This document shows, one piece after another, positions 7,162 through 15,679 of a stretch of 64,000 nucleotides of DNA. Each line of letters begins with the position of its first letter. Position 1 is the first letter of the stretch. The notes beneath the pieces are model-generated. The model did not search any database and was not told the DNA's origin. It worked only from the letters and a program-made list of their open reading frames with translations. A program made the translations under genes and the position numbers. Source of the stretch: Ruminococcus sp. (GTDB taxonomy: Bacteria; Bacillota; Clostridia; Oscillospirales; Ruminococcaceae); contig JAJQIB010000024.1 of assembly GCA_021199375.1 (NCBI GenBank), positions 5,654 to 69,653 of the forward strand, given 5' to 3'.

Positions 7162-7515
7162 ATGAAAAGCACAGGATTAATAAGACAGATAGACCCACTT
7201 GGAAGAGTTGTACTTCCGACTGCATGGAGAAGAGCTTTAGGATATGAACCGGGGATGTACGTTGAGCTTTTTGCACAGGGTGAGGACATCATAATCAAAA
7301 AACGTAGAGATGCTTGCTTCTTTTGTAATTCGGAGGAAGACGTGCAGATGGTGCTTGGTAAACCAATATGCGGTGAGTGTTTAAACCAAATCAGAAATCA
7401 AAAAGAGAGCAGCAAAGATGAAATGATAGATAAGCTGGGAATCACTCAAACTAAAGATGAATTGAATGAAGAACCGGACGAGGTTATTGTATACTCTGAG
7501 GAGGATCTGAAATGA
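7162..7515 (+). CDS. AbrB/SpoVT-type regulator with zinc-ribbon tail
   Basis: From ATG 7162 (GAAAGGA upstream; ATG 7153 overlaps that site) the protein has a swapped-hairpin AbrB domain, STGLIRQIDPLGRVVLPTAWRRALGYEPGMYVELFAQGEDIIIKK, then a four-Cys zinc ribbon (CFFC and CGEC) and an acidic tail. AbrB-like proteins bind DNA as dimers and act as transition-state repressors. Its stop overlaps the next ATG by 4 bp, coupling it to the ArdC-like protein. It probably regulates the element's own genes. Confidence 0.85.
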   Translation: MKSTGLIRQIDPLGRVVLPTAWRRALGYEPGMYVELFAQGEDIIIKKRRDACFFCNSEEDVQMVLGKPICGECLNQIRNQKESSKDEMIDKLGITQTKDELNEEPDEVIVYSEEDLK

Positions 7516-9779
7516 AGCAAAACAAAATGCGCGAGGAAATGGCTGCTGAGTTTGTAAGCTGTCTGAAAGAGAACAAAATACCTTGGCAATGTGAATGGAA
7601 TGTAATAAAAAACATCAACGGGGTTACTAAATCCGAATACAAGGGAATTAATATGATTTGGCTTAACTATGCTGCTGAAAAAAATGGCTGGAAAGATCCT
7701 CGATGGGTTACTTTTAATCAGGCAAGGGAAAAGGGCTGGTCTGTGAAAAAAGGCTCACGTGGAACACATATTGAATTTTGGAGCGTATACGACATTGAGC
7801 AAAAGAAAACCATTTCGTTTAATGACAGAGACAAGATATTAAAAAACAATCCTAACGTACCTAAAGAACGCTTTAGTCTAATTTCTCGAAATTACACAGT
7901 CTTTAACGGAGATCAGATTGATGGTATTCCTCCGCTCGAAAGCCTTGAGAATTTTAAGCTGAAATCGAGTGATTTTATTTCTTTGAGAGATAATCTTTTG
8001 AAAAATATGAAGGTCGGCTTTTCTGAAGGCGGAAACGAGTCTTTTTACACGCCAAATCTTGATTCAATACAAATGCCTAAAATTGAAAGCTTTAAGGATG
8101 AATACGGCTACATAGCGACATTCCTTCATGAAGCAGGACACGCAACCGGACATCCTACCCGATTGAATCGTGATTTAAGCGGAACGTTTGGCAGCGAAAG
8201 CTATGCTAAGGAGGAACTAAGAGCAGAAATTTCATCAGCCTTTACAGCCGCTCAAACAGGTATAGCCCCGGCAAATCTTGACAATCATAAAGCCTACATA
8301 CAAAGCTGGGCAGATGTTATTGAAAACGATCCAAACGAGCTTTTCAGAGCAATTAAGGATGCTGAAAAAATATCGGATTATCTTCTTGAAAAGGGCGAAT
8401 TTGAAGCTCTGAAAAAGGAGCTTGCAGAAAATATTCAAGAGGCTGACACGAATGTTGCGGGTTTGCATAATTTGGAAAACAGCGAAAGCTATAAAGCCAC
8501 AATAACCGTAAGTGAAGACGAGCTGTTAAAGATAGCAAGCAAGATTGAGCAGAACAAGAAAGAGGAGAAGGCTTTTAAAGAGCAGCTTCACCGATTGATT
8601 GAGGGCGACAAAAAGCTTGCAAGTAGACCGTTGATAATTGGACAAACACCTAATTCCCTTGTGATATGCGGAGCTGATGAAAGCTACGATTTACAAATTC
8701 TCAAAAGTGTTGTAGACAAAGCTTTAAGACCAGAAATAAGAGATGAAAATGGGAAACTCATAGGAAAAACAGGTCACGGTTTGACAGAGAAACAGCTTAT
8801 AAATGCAATTGAAAATATAAAAAATCCCGTAATGATTTTACGGGGTTCTAAGGATGATTCACTTGTAGCTGTGACAGAAATTAAGGACAACAATAACAGA
8901 TATGTTTTTGTTACTATAGACTTAAACAAAAAAACTAGATATGGGGAAGTGAACAATATAACTTCGTCATATGGAAGAAATGATATAGGAGCATATTTTG
9001 AAAGAGAATTTTCTAAAGGTAATTTGTTGTCTGTAAATATAGAAAAAGCCGACAAAGTGCTTCATGCCATAGGGAAATGGTATCCCGAGGGGAACACACT
9101 TATCAGCTTCGATAATAGTATAGCATATTCCACAGCAAATGTCAAGGGTTTTTTGCAAAAAAATTTTCAGAAAAGCAAAAAATTAAAAGGTGACATGAAA
9201 ATACCTTCTCAGAATCAAGTAAAATCAATGACAGCAGACGATAAGCTATTTGATGAAATCATGTCAAAATATGATGCTTACTATTCGTTTTTTGTTGAGC
9301 ATAAAGATTTCGAGTCATCAAAAAGCTATCACGATGCACAGGACGCTTGCAGTGCTTTTATTAAAGACAGAGAGCTTTCTGATTCAATTATGAAAAAATA
9401 TTTTGAGCGTACCGGAGATTTTCTATCATCTGACAGAGAATATGCATCCTTTGCATTTGCACTAGCTGATGCTGGCGTGATCGATAATTTTAGCAATTTT
9501 AGCATTTCTTCTAGCACTCCTTCCGTGGCTTTGCCTGAATTTCACAAAAATGAATCAGGCTATTATCAAGCTAAGGCTGTATATAACGGCAAGAGTGAAT
9601 GGAAAAATGTTCTTAATGACAAAGACAAATGGTATGTCAGACTTGATGACGGTAAAAGGTATTTTTTTAATGAAAGACAAGCGGAAAAGTTTAAGGAGTT
9701 TTCTATTAGCTCCTTAAAAAAAGAATCTAAAGCAAAGGCAGTGGCTGTTCCAGTTGTGGGTAAAAAGCTGAAAATATGA
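7512..9779 (+). CDS. Polyvalent protein: ArdC-N, zincin peptidase, MuF-C-like domain
   Basis: This 755-residue protein starts with an ArdC-type N-domain (residues 1-150: IPWQCEW, GWKDPRWVTFNQAREKGWSVKKGSRG), known to bind single-stranded DNA and to act in antirestriction. A zincin metallopeptidase follows with HEAGH at about 206. Residues about 395-515 (IIGQTPNSLVICG, HGLTEKQL, NPVMILRGSKDDSLVAVTEI, SYGRND) fit the MuF C-terminal domain found in polymorphic effectors. The last 70 residues (LPEFHKNESGYYQAKAVYNGKSEW, LDDGKRYFFNE) are shared with the next gene. This fits the polyvalent proteins of phages and conjugative elements, which are thought to travel with the DNA and protect it. Confidence 0.82.
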   Translation: MKQNKMREEMAAEFVSCLKENKIPWQCEWNVIKNINGVTKSEYKGINMIWLNYAAEKNGWKDPRWVTFNQAREKGWSVKKGSRGTHIEFWSVYDIEQKKTISFNDRDKILKNNPNVPKERFSLISRNYTVFNGDQIDGIPPLESLENFKLKSSDFISLRDNLLKNMKVGFSEGGNESFYTPNLDSIQMPKIESFKDEYGYIATFLHEAGHATGHPTRLNRDLSGTFGSESYAKEELRAEISSAFTAAQTGIAPANLDNHKAYIQSWADVIENDPNELFRAIKDAEKISDYLLEKGEFEALKKELAENIQEADTNVAGLHNLENSESYKATITVSEDELLKIASKIEQNKKEEKAFKEQLHRLIEGDKKLASRPLIIGQTPNSLVICGADESYDLQILKSVVDKALRPEIRDENGKLIGKTGHGLTEKQLINAIENIKNPVMILRGSKDDSLVAVTEIKDNNNRYVFVTIDLNKKTRYGEVNNITSSYGRNDIGAYFEREFSKGNLLSVNIEKADKVLHAIGKWYPEGNTLISFDNSIAYSTANVKGFLQKNFQKSKKLKGDMKIPSQNQVKSMTADDKLFDEIMSKYDAYYSFFVEHKDFESSKSYHDAQDACSAFIKDRELSDSIMKKYFERTGDFLSSDREYASFAFALADAGVIDNFSNFSISSSTPSVALPEFHKNESGYYQAKAVYNGKSEWKNVLNDKDKWYVRLDDGKRYFFNERQAEKFKEFSISSLKKESKAKAVAVPVVGKKLKI

Positions 9780-9788
9780 GGAATAGTT

Positions 9789-11432
9789 ATGAGCAAATAT
9801 GTTATAGACGGTGATGAACCGCTTGATTTTGAAAGCTATGATGAAGCAATTACAAGAGCTGAGCAAACAAGTGTTGATGCTGTGAGAAAAAGCGACGACT
9901 TTGTTATGTATTCGCCTAACGATGATAAAGAGCTAATAACTTATGAAAAATATACGTACGAAGATTGGAAAACGGCTGTAAAAGGTCATCACAGTGCAAG
10001 GGACAGCCCTTCAGTGTACTTTGATATTGACGGTACTTTGGGCTATTGGTACAAGGATGGTCGGGGCTTGCCGCTTGAGGAAATACTCAATCCGAAAAAT
10101 CACTACTTTCGAGATATAGAGCCTCATCCGATGATGATTGAGCTTGCAAAAGCTTTACATAACAGTGGGACAGATGTTTGTATCATAAGTGCCGCCGACA
10201 GAGATACCTTTAGGGACAAATGGGAGTGGATAAACAAACATTTACCGTTTATTCCAAAGGAAAACATATGCTTTGCTCCGCTCGGTGTAGATAAATCAAA
10301 ATTTGTCAAAGGTAATGCCGCACATTCAATTTTGATTGACGATTACAACGTAAATCTTGATAAGTGGTGCGGCAAAGCAATCAAGGCTATTAATTTTGTC
10401 AATTCTCATCAGCTTAAATACCAAGAAATTGACTTTACAAAATCCGAACAGCTGCTTAGAGATAATCCGACATGGACTACAAAGGATTTTAAAAAAGAAA
10501 TCATAGCTGCAAGGGATTTTGTGCTTGAAGAGATTAAGGTGCAGCAAAATGCTATTAGGTTTGCTAAAGAGGTTGATGATGCTTTAGCAGGAAAAATGAA
10601 TCAATTTAATAATTTGAAAGTTTGTGAAACACCGCAAATCTTATTGAACGTAGGGTGTAGACAATTGCCGATGCTTTACACTCAACATCACTTAAAAGAT
10701 GCTTTGCATATGAAATCTGCATCAAATTCTCATTGGCACGGATTGACAACTGAACAGATGAAAAAGATACCTGAATTGTTGCAAGATCCCACCATGATTT
10801 TTGATACCTTATCAACCAAAAACTCAAATAGCATTGGAATAATATTGAATGCTATGGACAACGACAATGCACCTTTGTTGGTGTCAATTATGCCTAATGG
10901 TAATGGAATATACGAATTAGAAGCAGTTGAAAGTAATTTTATTACCAGCATATATGGGAAAGATAGTTCTTTTAGTCGCTTCGTTGAAAGAATTATTGAA
11001 AGTGACAAAATGCTTTTTTTTAATAAAGAAAAAAGCCAAGAATTATTTTCGTCTCTGCAGCTCCAATTGCCGCAGGCGTTAAACAATCTTGACTCTAATA
11101 TTATTATACACCAAAGTCGCAATATTGTCAAGGGTTTTCCACAAAAAATTTCAGAAATTTCAGTAGGCTTACCCGAATTTCGCAAGGAGAACGGCAAGTG
11201 GCAAGCTAAGGCTGTGTATAACGGCAAAAAGGAATGGACAAGCATTATAAATAGTGATGATAAGCTGTGTATCAGACTTGATGACGGCAAAAGGTATTTT
11301 TTTAATGAAAAACAAGCTAAAAAGTTTAAGGAGTTTTTTCTTTCTGAAAGCAAGAAAGCTAATAAGGACGTGGACGCTCAAAGGCTTTTAGGAGAAAGCT
11401 TTAGCTTTTTTAAAGGGCTTGGAAAAAAGTAA
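9789..11432 (+). CDS. Polyvalent protein: HAD-type 5'-nucleotidase fused to MuF-C-like domain
   Basis: Residues about 70-215 form a HAD phosphatase close to 5'(3')-deoxyribonucleotidases: YFDIDGTLGYW (motif I with the Asp nucleophile), ISAADRDTF (motif II), ILIDDYNVNLDKW (motif IV). A MuF-C-like domain follows (ETPQILLNVGC, HGLTTEQMKKIPELLQDPTMIFDTL, SIYGKDSSF). The C-terminal 75 residues match the end of the preceding protein almost word for word (QAKAVYNGKKEW, IRLDDGKRYFFNEKQAKKFKEF). GAGGAA precedes the ATG. The enzyme may dephosphorylate nucleotides in the recipient; that role is inference. Confidence 0.78.
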   Translation: MSKYVIDGDEPLDFESYDEAITRAEQTSVDAVRKSDDFVMYSPNDDKELITYEKYTYEDWKTAVKGHHSARDSPSVYFDIDGTLGYWYKDGRGLPLEEILNPKNHYFRDIEPHPMMIELAKALHNSGTDVCIISAADRDTFRDKWEWINKHLPFIPKENICFAPLGVDKSKFVKGNAAHSILIDDYNVNLDKWCGKAIKAINFVNSHQLKYQEIDFTKSEQLLRDNPTWTTKDFKKEIIAARDFVLEEIKVQQNAIRFAKEVDDALAGKMNQFNNLKVCETPQILLNVGCRQLPMLYTQHHLKDALHMKSASNSHWHGLTTEQMKKIPELLQDPTMIFDTLSTKNSNSIGIILNAMDNDNAPLLVSIMPNGNGIYELEAVESNFITSIYGKDSSFSRFVERIIESDKMLFFNKEKSQELFSSLQLQLPQALNNLDSNIIIHQSRNIVKGFPQKISEISVGLPEFRKENGKWQAKAVYNGKKEWTSIINSDDKLCIRLDDGKRYFFNEKQAKKFKEFFLSESKKANKDVDAQRLLGESFSFFKGLGKK

Positions 11433-11445
11433 TAGGAGGAAAAAT

Positions 11446-12525
11446 ATGTTTGAAAAGAATTATTCATCGGGCAAAAGCTTTACAATGTACTCAAACGAGG
11501 AAATCGCTAGGGCGAGAGATGTTGACATGACTGAATTTATTCCTCGATACAGTGATGAAGAATGTTTTGTGAGAACAGGCGGCACATATAAGGGAAAGGT
11601 GCATGACAGCCTTTGGATTGAATCAGACAACAGGAGCTGGCACTGGAGCTCAAAGGATCTTTACGGTATCGGAGCAATTGATTGGCTTGTTAAGGTAAAC
11701 GGCTACAGCTTTAAGGAAGCTTGCAGCTTGCTAATCGACAAAAGTCCGTCATATTACTCGAGAGACGCACCTAAACAGACTCAAACTCAGTTGCCTCATC
11801 CTGATCAGCCTGAAAGAGTGTTCGTCCCACCCAAAAAAACAAGCGGACAATGTAGAGAATTGTTTGCGTATTTGGGTAAGACAAGAGGTTTGCCAAACGA
11901 TATTATCGACTATTGTTTGAGAGATAAACTCATATATCAAGACGAAAAAAGACGAGTTGTCTTTTGTGGATATGACAAAAATGGTGACATGAAATTTGCC
12001 GAGGCAAAGATCACGAATACATACAAGAAGTATTATCCACAAAACATTTCAGGTTCTAAAAAAGAATATAGCTTTTTTATACCTGCTAACAGGACAGCAT
12101 ATGGTTATGATCCAACGCAAATATATGTGTTTGAAGCACCGATTGATTTGCTAAGTCATGCTGCTCTTATGCAGGAAGCAATGAAAAGACAGTGTGCATT
12201 AACAGGAGATATGAATCTTTTCAGAGCCGATTGCTGGCTTGCACACAATAGGCTTTCTCTTTCCGGACTTAGCGAGGCTGCACTGTTTAGACGACTTGAG
12301 GAAAATCCGAATATAAGCAAGATTGCATTGTGCCTTGATAATGACGAAAAAGGTCAGGAAGGTGCAAAAAGAATACAAAATCATTTGAAGGAAAAATATG
12401 GAGATAAATACCATGTGAAGGTCGTTATTCCGCCCAAAGGCAAGGACTGGAACGATACGCTTAAGGCGACAAATAACACAAATGTGGTAAAAGCATCCGT
12501 AAAGCCTACAATGAAAAAATTTTAA
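11446..12525 (+). CDS. DUF3991/TOPRIM primase-like protein
   Basis: Start ATG 11446 has AGGAGG 7 nt upstream; the track's 11419 start lies in the previous gene. The 359-residue protein has an N-terminal region (IDWLVKVNGYSFKEACSLLI) resembling the zinc-binding/DUF3991 part of mobile-element primases, then a TOPRIM segment: VFEAPIDLLSHAAL and IALCLDNDEKGQEGA, with the conserved Glu and DxD-type acidic residues. Proteins of this family occur in ICEs and plasmids and probably prime complementary-strand synthesis after transfer. Confidence 0.83.
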   Translation: MFEKNYSSGKSFTMYSNEEIARARDVDMTEFIPRYSDEECFVRTGGTYKGKVHDSLWIESDNRSWHWSSKDLYGIGAIDWLVKVNGYSFKEACSLLIDKSPSYYSRDAPKQTQTQLPHPDQPERVFVPPKKTSGQCRELFAYLGKTRGLPNDIIDYCLRDKLIYQDEKRRVVFCGYDKNGDMKFAEAKITNTYKKYYPQNISGSKKEYSFFIPANRTAYGYDPTQIYVFEAPIDLLSHAALMQEAMKRQCALTGDMNLFRADCWLAHNRLSLSGLSEAALFRRLEENPNISKIALCLDNDEKGQEGAKRIQNHLKEKYGDKYHVKVVIPPKGKDWNDTLKATNNTNVVKASVKPTMKKF

Positions 12526-12539
12526 TCGGAGGGATTTTT

Positions 12540-12917
12540 TTGAAAAAAGTAAAAAAGAAGGCTCGCAGAGCATATTTAGCAGTGAGAAATCACGTTGATA
12601 AGCTTGCAGCAAAAGCTCTAGGAGCAATAACTGTTAGTATGGGAACAAGTATTGCAGCAAGTGCAAGCAGCTCTAATAGCAATACCACTACCGCATGGGA
12701 TTCAATTGTAACTTGGATCAATAATAATGCGTCAAACTTAAAAACCGTAGCATATGCTCTTATTGGTCTGTGCCTTGTAGCAGCGGCAATATGCATGGCT
12801 ATAGGCGGAACACAGGGCATGGGCAAGGTGAAAAACTGGCTTATTGGATTATGCGTAGCAGTACTAATACTCGTATTTGGCGCATCGCTTCTTAGCAGCC
12901 TTTACACAACCTCGTAA
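12540..12917 (+). CDS. VirB2/TrbC-like pilin or small T4SS membrane protein
   Basis: The start is a TTG at 12540 placed 6 nt after CGGAGGG; no ATG fits. The 125-residue protein has a basic N-terminus, an Ala/Ser-rich signal-like region (VSMGTSIAASASSS), and two hydrophobic helices (TVAYALIGLCLVAAAICMAIGG and WLIGLCVAVLILVFGASLL) with a short GMGKVKN loop. This layout and the place just ahead of the VirB6-like gene are typical of the VirB2-like subunit of Gram-positive conjugation systems. Confidence 0.75.
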   Translation: MKKVKKKARRAYLAVRNHVDKLAAKALGAITVSMGTSIAASASSSNSNTTTAWDSIVTWINNNASNLKTVAYALIGLCLVAAAICMAIGGTQGMGKVKNWLIGLCVAVLILVFGASLLSSLYTTS

Positions 12918-12923
12918 AAAAAT

Positions 12924-12968
12924 GAACGCACAAATCATGTGCGTTCGCAAGAGCAAATCCTCATTTGC
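12924..12968 (+). other. Two mRNA hairpins between pilin and VirB6-like genes
   Basis: GAACGCAC-AAATCAT-GTGCGTTC (12924-12946) and GCAAAT-CCTC-ATTTGC (12953-12968) lie in the 90-bp gap, without a T tract. They may be a partial terminator or processing/stability site that raises pilin over downstream products. Confidence 0.6.
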
Positions 12969-13007
12969 CTTTGCAAGCGTACATGATTAAAAAGGAAAGG
13001 AATTTTT

Positions 13008-15341
13008 ATGAAAATATCTAAGGTAAAAGCTTTTGGTTTTTGGATTTTTTGCTTTTTGACAGCTCTTAGTCTGATGTTCGGCAGCATTGCCGCTTGTGCT
13101 GCTGATGCTTCAGGATATGATGGCTGTCCTAAAAATGTACTTGAAATGATTTCCAAAGCGACATGGTGGAAAAACATATTTAGAACAATGGGCTTCAGCA
13201 TACTAAAATTCATTGCAACCGTAGTAGACTATTTTCAAGAGGCAGTAGATGCCGTTTTGGATTTGAATTTGTATAGCTATGTTTCAAGCTCATATAAATT
13301 TAGTGGCACACAAACTCTTGTAATAGCAATTGCCGGTCTTGCACTAATTATCGGTGCTTGTGCAATGGTCTTGTTTCACGAAAAAATCAAAGCATCAGAT
13401 TTTTTGATCAATGTACTTGTATCTATGATGCTGCTAGTCGCATTTCCTACCTTTATGTCAGCTTGTAAGCAGCTGCAAAGTAAGGGAGTTGATGCAGTAC
13501 AAGAAGTATCTGAAACCGACAATAGCAGTGTTATCGTAAATGAGGATGGTACTGTTTCATATGCTTCTCTTGGAAGCAATATCTTAGGAAATGTAATTTA
13601 TCCAGTCAGAGAGAGTGTAAACGATAAAGAAAAAACCTCGTACAATGATTATTACGGAAATGGTTCAGGTGTGGAAGATATAAGCATAAACAAAATTCTG
13701 ACTCACGATGGCACTTGGCGATCTTATTACATAGAAGACATTTCAACGAATTTGCCAACTCAGAAAAAGTTTGATGAGCTTACAACTGAGAATATGATGG
13801 AGCTTTTAGGACTTGGCGATATATACGATTTTTACGAGCGTATGCTAGAGCAAGCTGCATCCGATTTTGACAACAATAAATTTATCATTTACGGACACTC
13901 AGTTGGAAATGGGTATACATACAATGTGTATTCTACATTAAGCACAGGTGAAACGCAGAGCAAATTTAACGTATTTACTGATGATGATTTGTATGTTTAC
14001 GAGAAAGACGAAAATGGAAATGAGGTTAAAACCGAAAGAATATGGACGGTAAATTACGGTTTTGGAGTAGGAACAACCGTTGCACTTGCCAATTGCTATT
14101 ATGGAAACACGCTTGCTTATCCTGTTGGTACTAGTGTCGGCAGCTTTGAAACATATATAAAGGATCAGATAGCTAATTGTGACGCAGTACGTGAAGCAGG
14201 AGTGCAATCCTCCTATGTGGGTTCAAACTCAAGAACAATAGAGGAAGCTTTAGACCTCATCAAGGACACGGTGATTTATGATCTGAACGTTGAAGAAAAT
14301 ACAGAAATTGCAAAAGAGATTGAGGGTGAAACAGAATATATAGCAGCAGCCCTTTTGACACAAAGTGGATATGATAACCTATCAGATTCTGAAAAATTGT
14401 GGCAAAATATAAGCGTAGGGTACGGAGAGGAAGATCTCTATTGGTGGCACATGGACTTTTTAGAAGGACTCACATTGCTTTTAGCAGTTTGCATTTGTCT
14501 TTTGGCAGCTGGATTTAAGATAGTTACCACACTTTTTGAAATCATGTTCAATCAGGTAATAACACCATTTATCATAGCAACAGACCTTAATGGTGCAGGA
14601 AGAAGCAAAAAGGCAATACAAAATATGCTGTTGTCAACAGTCGTTTTGATGATTATCGTAATGCTGCTTGATCTGTATATATCAGTAGTTTTGGGAGTGA
14701 TGGACAGCAAATACGGTGACAACATTGCGGTTATGCTGCTTGTAATAGTTGGAGGAGCTAAATTTGTAATTGATGGTCCGGATTTGCTGACAAAGATTTT
14801 CGGAATAGATGCCGGAGCAAAGTCAGGTATGGGTATGATTATGGGAGCAACGCAAAGTGCATCCATGGTTTCAATGAATGCTGGTCAGGCTGTCGGTGCT
14901 GCTGGAAAAGCTGCTTCAGGTGCTGTAAGTACAGTCGCAGGTGCAGGAAAAAGAGTTGGCGGCTCTATAGCCGGTACTGCAAAAGGTGTTGTTGGAGGAG
15001 TTGCAGGCGGAATAAAAGGTGGCGACACATTGCCTGGAAAGGTCAAAGGTGCAATCGAAGGAGGAGCAGTTGGCGGAGTCACAGGAGCAGTAGGCGGAGC
15101 ATTTGGACATACTGATGCCGGCAAAAACATAGGAGGAGCAGTCGGGGAAAAGGGAGTAGTTGGAGCTTCAAAGGATGCACTTAATAATAAATTTGGCAGA
15201 TCGGATTCACTTCAAGGAAATGATTCTTCAGCAGGTGCAGCTGCTTCCGAGGGCAATTCAAAGTCAGAGGGCTCTTCGTCCTCCGGTGAAGGCAAGGGCT
15301 TTGATGGAGCATCATCTTCCGGAGGAGCTTCATCAGAATAA
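13008..15341 (+). CDS. VirB6/TrbL-like polytopic T4SS protein
   Basis: The 777-residue protein starts with a signal peptide (FWIFCFLTALSLMFGSIAACA), has helices near 55-75 and 100-150, a long extracytoplasmic loop (about 165-480), then four to five membrane helices (WHMDFLEGLTLLLAVCICLLAAGFKI, VVLMIIVMLLDLYISVVLG, IAVMLLVIVGGAKFVI) and a Gly/Ala-rich flexible tail from about residue 610. This architecture matches the VirB6/TrbL channel component of Firmicute ICEs. It stands between the pilin and VirB3-like genes. The long external loop is likely to contact the recipient or wall; that is inference. Confidence 0.8.
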   Translation: MKISKVKAFGFWIFCFLTALSLMFGSIAACAADASGYDGCPKNVLEMISKATWWKNIFRTMGFSILKFIATVVDYFQEAVDAVLDLNLYSYVSSSYKFSGTQTLVIAIAGLALIIGACAMVLFHEKIKASDFLINVLVSMMLLVAFPTFMSACKQLQSKGVDAVQEVSETDNSSVIVNEDGTVSYASLGSNILGNVIYPVRESVNDKEKTSYNDYYGNGSGVEDISINKILTHDGTWRSYYIEDISTNLPTQKKFDELTTENMMELLGLGDIYDFYERMLEQAASDFDNNKFIIYGHSVGNGYTYNVYSTLSTGETQSKFNVFTDDDLYVYEKDENGNEVKTERIWTVNYGFGVGTTVALANCYYGNTLAYPVGTSVGSFETYIKDQIANCDAVREAGVQSSYVGSNSRTIEEALDLIKDTVIYDLNVEENTEIAKEIEGETEYIAAALLTQSGYDNLSDSEKLWQNISVGYGEEDLYWWHMDFLEGLTLLLAVCICLLAAGFKIVTTLFEIMFNQVITPFIIATDLNGAGRSKKAIQNMLLSTVVLMIIVMLLDLYISVVLGVMDSKYGDNIAVMLLVIVGGAKFVIDGPDLLTKIFGIDAGAKSGMGMIMGATQSASMVSMNAGQAVGAAGKAASGAVSTVAGAGKRVGGSIAGTAKGVVGGVAGGIKGGDTLPGKVKGAIEGGAVGGVTGAVGGAFGHTDAGKNIGGAVGEKGVVGASKDALNNKFGRSDSLQGNDSSAGAAASEGNSKSEGSSSSGEGKGFDGASSSGGASSE

Positions 15342-15361
15342 TAAAGAAGGGAAAAATAATC

Positions 15362-15679
15362 ATGGGACTTGTACCAAAGAAAACAAAGGCTGAATTTCGC
15401 ATTTGGCGAAGCATAACGCTTACAAGAGTAGTAGGCGGTATACTTACTCTTGCTATATCATCTCAAATATCAGATATGCTTGTATATTCAAAGCTTAATA
15501 TGGTATTTATCATTTTTTGCTGTATAATATACATAATCCTATCAGGTTCATCGCCCTCAGATCCCACAAAGAAGTTTGCGGCGGCATACCTTGATTGGAT
15601 TAGATTTTTGTTTAGCCGCAAGAAAATCTATAGAGAGGACAAAAAAGATGCTAAAGAAAACAAGAAAATCAAGCACTGA
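15362..15679 (+). CDS. VirB3/PrgI-like T4SS membrane protein
   Basis: The 105-residue protein has a basic cytoplasmic start, two membrane helices (VVGGILTLAISSQISDMLVY and LNMVFIIFCCIIYIILSG) and a charged tail. Its position directly before and overlapping the VirB4 gene (32 bp overlap) is the usual arrangement of PrgI/VirB3-like subunits with their ATPase. AGAAGGG precedes the ATG. Confidence 0.8.
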   Translation: MGLVPKKTKAEFRIWRSITLTRVVGGILTLAISSQISDMLVYSKLNMVFIIFCCIIYIILSGSSPSDPTKKFAAAYLDWIRFLFSRKKIYREDKKDAKENKKIKH

